Shown here: positions 57,874 through 64,000 of the stretch, piece by piece
Layout of the letters: every line of letters begins with the position of its first letter
Numbering within the stretch: the stretch's first letter is position 1
Assembly: GCA_033060915.1 (NCBI GenBank)
Contig: CM065397.1
Location: 23,962,501 to 24,026,500 of the forward strand
From: Euryodendron excelsum
Taxonomy: Eukaryota > Streptophyta > Magnoliopsida > Ericales > Pentaphylacaceae
Direction: 5' to 3'
Length of the DNA stretch: 64,000 nt
The notes under the pieces: generated by a model
Database searches by the model: none
What the model was told of the DNA's origin: nothing
Seen by the model: only the letters and a program-made list of their open reading frames with translations
Translations under genes and position numbers: made by a program

Positions 57874-60092
57874 TTGAATAATTCCTGAATTATGGATGGT
57901 TTCATGACAGAACAATTGCCAAATCTTGTATTTGTTACAATGCTTGACAGAGCTGAATGGTGAAATTGAATTAATGTAGCTGGCCTCAGATAGTTGGAAG
58001 ACTGTGTTGTTGAGTTGAGTCATAATAGAATAGGGGAACAGTTAACTAAAATTATCTGTAGATTATTGACATGGAGGCTAGCAGCTTGCCTATTAGAGCA
58101 TGTGATCACATCAAGTTTTACATGTGTAAAGTCTAGTTCCTAATTTCTAGAATATATGTTTAATTTCTACCTCTTCAAAACATGATGAAGTATCTATTTC
58201 TGAAATTCTCTCTGAAACGTTATGAATCATGATTCAATTTTAATTTCTACCTCTACAAGTTGTGTTGGTACTATCTATTTCTGAAATTTTCTTTGTAATC
58301 TTATGATTCATGATTCAATTTTATTCTTGATTCCAAAAAATGGGATTTTGATTATTGATTTGAATCAGATTTAGTAATTATGCTCTTAGAGATGCTTGTG
58401 ATGATTTTGTTAAGCTATGCTATTGCATAAGAGAGGACTGGTAAGCTTGTTATGTTGTGTTCTGAAATGGCACACCACACATTTTCTGTATGCCACTTTA
58501 CTGCATTTTGGAGTGGCCAAGAATTATCATTAAAATGTTTTCATGCTTGTTTGAATTAACTTAGTAATGGGTTGTCAAAATTAAGTAAACTGTAATCTAA
58601 TTTCTTCAGCCATTTAAACGTGCATTGTATTTTTGTTGGGGTATGCAGATAAAATTCGTGAATCTGTTACTATTTATGGCATTGTTAACTTCAAAATATT
58701 GTTGATGCAACATTTTTTGAATTTATTTTTTGCCTCCAGACCACTTGATCTCTATTTTTATGTTTCCTTGTGCTTGCATGTCACTTCTGACATATTGGAA
58801 ATTATGATGATTTTTACTGTCTGACTGGTCTTGGTTTCAGTTCTGTTTGATTATCAATGCTTTTAGGTAAGGACTAAAATTTCGTTTTGATATTTTTTTC
58901 GGTTGGCTCGAAAATGGAAAGGTTTCAGAAACAAGATGGAAAAGGAGAGAAAAATAGAAACGTTAGGAAACATTTGGAAACATGAATTGAAGTTGATCCA
59001 TCTGTATTTCTAAAGTTAATAAATTAATAATTGAACATGCTTGAGGGCTATACAGTCATTTACATTTGAAAGAACTATGATAGTATTGAATAGTTAGTGC
59101 TAATATGTATAAAAAAAAATAGTTAAAAAAGAAATTTTAATAATTTCATCAATTATTAATTAATTGGTTTCGAGAATTAAGTTTTATCTTTATAAAATGA
59201 TACTAACTTAATGTTTATTCATTTCTTTAATGCATTTGTTTTCAAATAAGTATCTGAAAATTTTGGCCTAAATTAAATATAGTGGCAATAAATAAAATCT
59301 CTCATCAAATAATAAGATGACATAAATTATGATAATTGTAATAGTAATAATAAAAAAAATGGGGAGTCACAAACAAGGATCAAAATTGTCAAATATGTGT
59401 CAAAACAACTAATTGTTATGTGTCGTAATGTTTCGGTGCATTTTAGTGTGTTTTGGTATGTTTAAGTGGAAGCATTAGAATTTCAGTATTCCACCAATGT
59501 TTTGTTTGGGTTTCTTAGCAAACGGAAACACTTTGATCCTTTCAATGGAAACAAAAGGAAATTTTGTTCCTTGCTTTTGGGTTATTAATGATATGTCCAA
59601 GGATTGCGTCATGTCCTAATTTTAGTCCCAAAGTAGAGAAAAGCATTCTGTTTGCAATGTAGGAAAAATGTTGCATTATCTTAACTCAGGTTAGTGTTTA
59701 TATATATATATATATATCCTATATGTTGCCCCCTTTTGCCCTGCATTTCTGTTATGGGGTGTGGACACCAGATGATATTTGTTCAAATACTTGAAACTGC
59801 AGAGCGATCATCTTTGGAGAGGAGGGGCAGAAAAGATGATTCCCAGGAATCTTCAAGAAAGCGGCACCGCAGCCAGAGCCGAAGTGAGAGCCCACAGCTC
59901 AAATCATCTAGCAAAGATAAGGAGAAGGAAAGTGACGTGGACAGGGATAGAGAGAAGCACCGTGACAGAGCTCGTGATCCAGAAAGCGGGAGGGGAAGGG
60001 ACCGTGAGAAGAGTGGAAGCAGGGAGAGGGATGACCACGACAGAGAAAGAGGCAGGGAGAGGGACAGGGATAGGAGGAGAAGGGTGAAGTGA
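36595..60092 (+). CDS. RRC1: SR140/U2SURP-like splicing factor (RRC1 homologue), 17 coding exons
   Basis: U2 snRNP-associated SR-related protein for pre-mRNA splicing in the nucleus; the Arabidopsis relative RRC1 also affects red-light signalling. Coding exons: 36595-36669, 36759-36894, 37051-37096, 48450-48507, 48638-48793, 49211-49327, 49447-49612, 50831-50943, 51136-51207, 52487-52708, 52979-53037, 53124-53208, 53344-53481, 53854-54078, 54178-54977, 55501-55667, 59803-60092. All junctions are GT-AG, phases match throughout, and 974 residues result. Domains: N-terminal [12 protein letters not shown] region; RRM about 185-265 ([10 protein letters not shown] ... [11 protein letters not shown]); SURP about 320-387 ([20 protein letters not shown]); CID-like about 440-600; SAP-like about 632-680; cwf21-type [19 protein letters not shown] about 825-860; RS/RD-rich tail from 879. 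No broken codon was found, so it is probably functional despite TE-filled introns. Confidence 0.93.
37933..39490. mobile_element. hAT-type non-autonomous element, family A copy 1
   Basis: Ends CAAGAATCAAAATTTCGTTT and (from the right) CAAGGATCAAAATTTCGTTT. Flanks ATTTTTAC (37925-37932) and ATTTTTAT (39491-39498) are an 8-bp duplication with one mismatch. Both subterminal regions are dense in CGTTTCC / GGAAACG motifs, which could be transposase-binding repeats. The interior includes a (TC)n tract at about 38483-38513. No transposase gene seen. Confidence 0.82.
40576..41396. mobile_element. hAT-type non-autonomous element, family B copy 1
   Basis: A perfect 8-bp duplication GGGACAAT (40568-40575 and 41397-41404). 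The ends are CTAAGAAGCACGGA and, inward from the right, TTAGGAAGCACGGA. The subterminal parts are rich in GTGTCCGACACG-type motifs. It contains a poly-A tract (about 40885-40901) and a (GAA)n tract (41047-41091). No coding capacity. Confidence 0.87.
41047..41091. repeat. (GAA)n microsatellite
   Basis: About 15 GAA units inside the family B element. Reading frames through it encode only homopolymers and are not genes. Confidence 0.95.
42552..42598. repeat. Poly-G tract of 47
   Basis: An uninterrupted run of 47 G. A real G-quadruplex-prone tract or an assembly/base-calling artefact. Confidence 0.9.
43369..44055. mobile_element. hAT-type non-autonomous element, family B copy 2
   Basis: Inverted ends CTAAGAAGCACGGACACG and, inward from the right, CTAGGAAGCACAGACAC. 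Flanks GTGCTCAG (43361-43368) and GTGCTCGG (44056-44063) differ at one base. The GTGTCCGACACG-type subterminal repeats are shared with copy 1 at 40576. It is nested in LINE sequence. Confidence 0.85.
51340..51790 (-). pseudogene. LINE 3' fragment (zf-RVT domain) in intron 10
   Basis: The minus strand reads [20 protein letters not shown] (about 51735-51680), then a spaced His/Cys set (HFLNHC) and [10 protein letters not shown], resembling the reverse-transcriptase zinc-binding domain found at the C-terminus of plant LINEs. Antisense to the host gene. Flanking parts of the intron (51208-51340, 51790-52486) show nothing definite. Confidence 0.55.
55857..55978. repeat. Poly-G, G/T and poly-T tracts
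   Basis: 27 G, T, 32 G, then mixed G/T and a run of 24 T followed by more G. Same comment as for 42552-42598: a quadruplex-prone tract or a sequencing artefact. Confidence 0.9.
56570..56885 (+). pseudogene. LINE reverse-transcriptase scrap in intron 17
   Basis: Around 56730-56860 the frame reads [11 protein letters not shown], an altered form of the LINE FADDT catalytic box, then [10 protein letters not shown], matching the usual (I/L)N..KS.L.G stretch that follows. Short and broken. The type assignment rests on these two motifs only. Confidence 0.5.
57070..57413. mobile_element. hAT-type MITE, family A copy 2
   Basis: A perfect 8-bp duplication GTCTAACC (57062-57069 and 57414-57421). The ends are TAAGGAACAAAATTTTC and, inward from the right, CAAGGATCAATATTTCG. 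Subterminal GTTTCC / GGAAAC motifs as in copy 1. Confidence 0.87.
58868..59574. mobile_element. hAT-type element, family A copy 3
   Basis: Flanks CTTTTAGG (58860-58867) and CTTTTGGG (59575-59582), an 8-bp duplication with one mismatch. The ends are TAAGGACTAAAATTTCGTTT and, inward from the right, CAAGGAACAAAATTTCC. It carries the GGAAAC-rich subterminal sequence of the family. Confidence 0.85.
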
Positions 60093-61187
60093 GTTTGTTG
60101 ACGGCAATATATTAAGTCTTTTGAGTGCTCCGGAATGGGATTGGACGGTAATATCACAAGTGAAATTATTCATCACGGAGTGGGTTTCCAAAACTGGGTT
60201 GGAATGGCTTGGTGATTTGAAGATATCTCAGTTGATATCCTTATTAAGATGGACACAGGTTCGGGCGTTTAACCATGGAAGATGGTCAATGTATTATCAT
60301 GCGGAATAACGTCCATAATTTATATTGACAGTCTGTCGGACAAAACATGGCTTCTGTTAGCCTTTATTTTAGCCATTTTGCATTTTGTTCTAAAAAAATT
60401 TCAGAGATGTTTGGTTGTATTTGAATTTTAGAAGTTAAAAAAGTGCTCATTATCATTACCAAATAGTTTAGTTAATTTTGAGGATTCAACATAGCTGCCA
60501 CCATGTTCAAAAAACCATTGCTGCTACCCTCTCTAGTGCACTTTCTGTTTTGGCCACATTTTCCAAAAGGTTAAACGAATGCCTTGTGCGTAGCTCACAG
60601 ACTTTATTTCGACATTACATCAAGTGGGAATATGCAAATTTGAGAATGAAAATTAGACTTTTACTGAAAGTTGTAGAATTTTATGAAATTGGAGAGAAAA
60701 AAAAAACCTTGATTTTGAAGGTTCACTTATATATTACTTATATGTATATATATATATATAATATATAATATCTGATAAATAAGTAATATACATATATTTA
60801 TATATATGTATTACTTATTTATTTAACAAGGGCCCATTTGAATTTATTTGGCTATTTGTCAAGATAGCAAGTGAATTTCGTTTTTTGAGGCTAACCGTAG
60901 AATGATCTCCATTCAAAATATGTTAGGACTTTTGGTAGGGGGAGAATGCTTTATGCATGTGATATATGATTTTATTGCCTTATTTCCCACATGAGGTTCA
61001 CAGGTTTGTTTTCGAGTTTTGCGGCCCCACAAGTACTCGGGTGACTTTTGCTTGTTTTAATTCTTATGTCTTTGTTATACGCACGTTGAGTTCATTTTCT
61101 TGTATTCCATAGGAGAGATTGTGTTTTGTTTTCTTGTATTGGATAGGATAAATTGTGTTTTCTCACAAAATTGTCCAATGGATAGAT
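60093..61187 (+). other. 3' UTR and downstream spacer of the RRC1-like gene
   Basis: The 3' UTR begins after the stop at 60090-60092. I could not fix a polyadenylation site. An AT-rich inverted repeat lies at about 60725-60825 (ATTACTTATATGTATATATA against its mirror). No gene seen. Confidence 0.4.
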
Positions 61188-61860
61188 TGTTAGAACTTTT
61201 AATCATCGCCGAGCAGAGCTGTAGAAGGCTTGCTCAAGCGAAGCCAAGGTTACTCGAGTGAGATGGGTAGTTTGCTCGAGCTAGATTACTAGGCTCCTTC
61301 GGTTCAAAAAATACAAGCATACCTCGCTTGATGTTCACTCGAAATTCGTGCTAGTGAGGTCAAAACGAACTGACTCACAGGAAGCCGATTGAGGGCCGTG
61401 CTAGGATTTTGACTAACTATTTGTTGCATGTCACATGCGAATGCTAAATTTTTTGTGCGCAAAAAGTTAGAACAACTTAGAAAATTTCGAAACGGTGGAG
61501 AGATCTCTAAAAAATTCTAGAATGCTCTAGAATGTTCTAAAAGATTATAGAATTATGGAGAAATTTTTGAATTTCTCTAAAATTTTTTAGAAGGCTCTTC
61601 TGTAATCTGAATTTTTCTAAAATATTTTAGAGTAGTCTAAACTTGTACATATTCTAGAATGTCTCTAGAATATAATGTAAATATCGTAGATATTTTGTAA
61701 GAAAAGAGGTGAGAATATTCTGGAAGATAACTTCTCACTGTAGGATTAAATTAATCGCCATTAGAGGTGAAGAATTATATAAAAAGGAGGCCTCATTTGG
61801 CCAAATCATCCAAGTGAGATTGTAAAGTGTTCTTTAGTACAATACACTTCCATTCTCTTA
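61188..61860 (+). other. Possible LTR with heat-shock-element cluster
   Basis: Starts TGTTAGAAC and ends CATTCTCTTACA, plausible LTR termini, with a leader-like TAGTACAATACACTTCC near the end. There are no coding parts and no clear 5-bp duplication. Clustered TTCTAGAATG motifs lie at 61528-61670, with a perfect GAA-N2-TTC-N2-GAA at 61713-61725. Identity as an LTR is a weak inference. Confidence 0.35.
61713..61725. promoter_or_regulatory. Heat-shock element (three perfect units)
   Basis: GAATATTCTGGAA fits the consensus nGAAnnTTCnnGAAn exactly, and TTCTAGAA / CTCTAGAA pairs precede it at about 61528-61550 and 61660-61672. Confidence 0.6.
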
Positions 61861-64000
61861 CACTATGTTTAGTACAAGAAAGTAGAATGGAATGGAATGA
61901 AACAAGCATGGAGTGATAGTGAGAATGAAATGAAATGGCCATTCCCATTTCACCATTTGGTTCTTAACATGGTATAGAACGAAATAATCATTTCCATTCC
62001 CATTCCCATGTTTAGTGCACCTATTAAGTTGTTGGAATAGAATAAACATTTTAAGTCAAACTAAAATAATATATATGTATATATATTTAAATATAAGCTA
62101 TCATAATACCTGCTAAACCAATATGAAGCCTTTTTCAAACAAGCAAAAGTTTTCTATCTTTTCTAAATATTATATAAATTCACCAAATAGGAGTAAAACA
62201 ATAACTTAAAAATTTCTCACAACACCATTCATATTCACCAAATACAAATTGTAGTATATAACAAACATATGCATAAAATACTCTAGTTTAGTGTCTTTTA
62301 AATGTCAAAACATCTATAACTTCAACAAAAATATTATAAGTACTAAAAGTAGTTGTAGCTTTCACGAGTTAAAAAAAAGTAATACTAAAAAAACTAATAA
62401 GTACCATCCATTGCCACTTACTCGCAAAAGAGATACATCACAAGCAAGTTAAATGCAATAACTCAAATGACATTTAAGAAATAATTGCTTTGATCCCATG
62501 CTTCTTTCTCCTCATCATCAATTATGAAAAATATTTGAGTTGAAAAATATTTAAGTCAAGTCACGATCACAACTAATTTTGACTGTTGCTTTATGTTGAT
62601 CAACCACACTTGGGCCTCATTGCATCCTCAATTGCACGACTAAGTTGATTAGTAGCTTTTTCCATAGTTGAGTTCATAATAGTAGTTGACTTTTCCATCA
62701 CTTCATAAATCATGTTCTCAACACTTTCACTTCTATGTTTTCTTTTTTTCTTTGAACTCACTTCACTAGTATTACCAATAGTGGCTGATTGTTTAAAGGA
62801 TGTGGAAATGTCATTGCCATCCAAATCATCTCTCATGCCATAAAATTCATTATCATTTTCAGTTTGAGCATATTCCTTATCCAACTCTTCAAGAACATCC
62901 GCAGGTGTCTCTGCATCCTTTCTCGTTGCTCGGTCTTTTTCAAATATTATGCAAAGCTCTCTATAAAAACAAAATTGTTTGTTTTTGAATTGTACAGCTC
63001 TCTTGTGACCCTACAAAACAATATAAAATAATAAAGTTAGATGATCATTCATTTGTTAAAAGTGTATCAACTATTATGTAATACAAATACCTTCAAGTAT
63101 GGATCCAACACCGACTTTTCAGCAACTACGCATTTTTTGGTATCAGCAAAGCCAAATCCACTAGTGTTGTGTCCACTTATCATGTCATGTACAATAGCAA
63201 AATGTGATTTCAATGCCTTTATTCTCAATTTTATATGTGGATCAACCTTTAACCCTGAATTTGACAAACTAACTGCAAGTAATTTTTCCACAGTAGTAAA
63301 GTGCCCAGGTTTAAATCCACCATCGGCATTATATTTTCCACTATTCTTTAAACCAAGAAGAGCTTTAATAAGTTTGCTCTCTTTATCTTCTGTCCACATC
63401 CTTTTATTTACACCTGGACCTTTGCTTTCTTGTGTTCCTGAATCCATACCGAATAAAAGTAGAAATAGTTGCAATGATCCTGGGATAATTAGTGGGAGAG
63501 CAGAATTTTCTGTTCTTCCTTCCATCTAAACTGCTGAAAACAACATCACAGATTTGTTTACATATGCATGTCTATCTGAGGGGGAATTCTTAGGTCCAGT
63601 TCTAAGAAAATTGAGAATTGGTGGAAACTGCAAACCGTAATAAACAATATTATCAAGAAAGTATAGATTTATAGAAGGGAACTCACTTTGAATCAGGTGA
63701 CAACTGTGCCGGCAGATACAATTTGCGATTCAAAACCTACAATAAGATCTTAAGTATTAGTGACTACACAAAATGCTCCATATATCTACCTCAAACAACA
63801 AGAACACAAGGTAAATATATTGTCCTCTTCAGCCATAGTTTTTCAGTTTTATTTATTCCACCTCTTTCAGAGGGAGGGAGGGAGGGGAAAGAAGGGGAGA
63901 GGGGTCTAGGTACATGTACCATTGGCATATTAATCATTACCATCCAACCTTCAACAGAATAATGTACATGAGAAGTTAATTGAAATGGTATACTGAAGAT
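61859..64000 (-). mobile_element. Probable PIF/Harbinger element, left part
   Basis: Sequence starting near 61860 (CACTATGTTTAGTACAAG after TTA) is followed by GGAATGGAATG and CATTCCCATTCCC subterminal motifs (61885-62010), common in PIF/Harbinger ends. The Myb/SANT-like gene typical of these elements follows. The right end and any transposase are outside the window. The boundary is inferred. Confidence 0.4.
62600..63525 (-). CDS. Myb/SANT-like domain protein, PIF/Harbinger-type, two exons
   Basis: Exon 1 is 63525-63091 (a second in-frame start at 63447, MDSGTQESKGPG, may be the real one). Exon 2 is 63010-62600. The intron has a GTATTT donor and a TTTTGTAG acceptor. Phase is 0 at the junction and the frame is open for 281 codons (255 from the second start). 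The Myb/SANT-like region runs from KRMWTEDKESKLIKALLGLK to GFADTKKCVVAEKSVLDPYLK. After the intron comes FYRELCIIFEKDRATRKDAE, typical of this family. The C-terminus has a lysine/arginine cluster (SSKKKRKHRSESVE) resembling a nuclear signal. Such proteins are the DNA-binding partner in PIF/Harbinger transposition, but domesticated host versions exist too. Confidence 0.7.

Larger units (their letters stand above)
55668..59802 (+). other. Intron 17 of the RRC1-like gene, 4.1 kb, TE-rich
   Basis: Between CTCACA/GTAAGT and AACTGCAG/AGCGATC. It contains poly-G/T tracts (55857-55980), a LINE RT scrap (about 56570-56885), AT microsatellites (57009-57030, 57842-57862, 59698-59717) and two family A hAT elements. 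57422-58859 otherwise shows nothing recognisable. Confidence 0.85.

Noticed and set aside
59783..60191. Minus-strand Leu/Ser-rich frames
   Set aside because: Antisense of the RS/RD-rich tail exon of the RRC1-like gene.

Overview
This window is nuclear DNA from a flowering plant, probably a dicot. It has one split protein-coding host gene with canonical GT-AG introns, and deeply nested plant transposable elements (Ty3/gypsy, Mutator-like, hAT, PIF/Harbinger, LINE). It also holds a decayed endogenous plant pararetrovirus. There are no bacterial-style operons, ribosome binding sites or CRISPR arrays, and I recognised no tRNA or rRNA gene.

Layout. (1) 1-2876 is the start of a very long Ty3/gypsy LTR in minus orientation, inserted into the reverse transcriptase of an older plus-strand gypsy element (2877-5410, 3' LTR from 5412). 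(2) A non-autonomous, gag-only gypsy element with both LTRs and a TATAT target-site duplication (8513-12896) lies in the following DNA. It carries a 65-bp tandem array and a hAT-type MITE (11739-12203, 8-bp duplication). (3) 15163-34727 is a 19.6-kb Mutator-like element (MULE) bounded by about 145-bp terminal inverted repeats and a perfect 10-bp duplication (TAAATGATAT). It holds a degraded MuDR-type transposase gene, a plant-mobile-domain (PMD) gene, an intact 147-codon minus-strand ORF and a divergent 182-codon broken ORF. The last two share a 370-bp intergenic region with a TATA box and two adjacent perfect palindromes centred on CACGTG. The transposase gene is split by a 5.3-kb solo LTR (19269-24567, AGGGG duplication). 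The right end carries a partial caulimovirid genome (about 28277-34577), whose capsid-protein frame abuts the right inverted repeat directly.

(4) 34738-60092 is the host gene, on the plus strand: an SR140/U2SURP homologue (RRC1 in Arabidopsis), a U2 snRNP-associated splicing factor. I could trace 17 coding exons with consistent phase, giving 974 residues with RRM, SURP, CID-like, SAP-like and cwf21 regions and an RS-rich tail. Intron 4 (11.35 kb) and intron 17 (4.1 kb) are swollen by LINE remnants and two families of hAT-type non-autonomous elements: three copies of one and two of the other, each with a recognisable 8-bp duplication. (5) The last 3 kb contains an LTR-like stretch with clustered heat-shock-element motifs, then what looks like the left end of a PIF/Harbinger element carrying a two-exon Myb/SANT-like gene whose frame is open.

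The most unusual object is the 19.6-kb MULE: a TIR-bounded unit carrying transposase, PMD gene, two unrecognised ORFs with a palindromic shared promoter region, and an endogenous viral fragment, ending about 200 bp upstream of the apparent 5' UTR of a constitutive splicing-factor gene.
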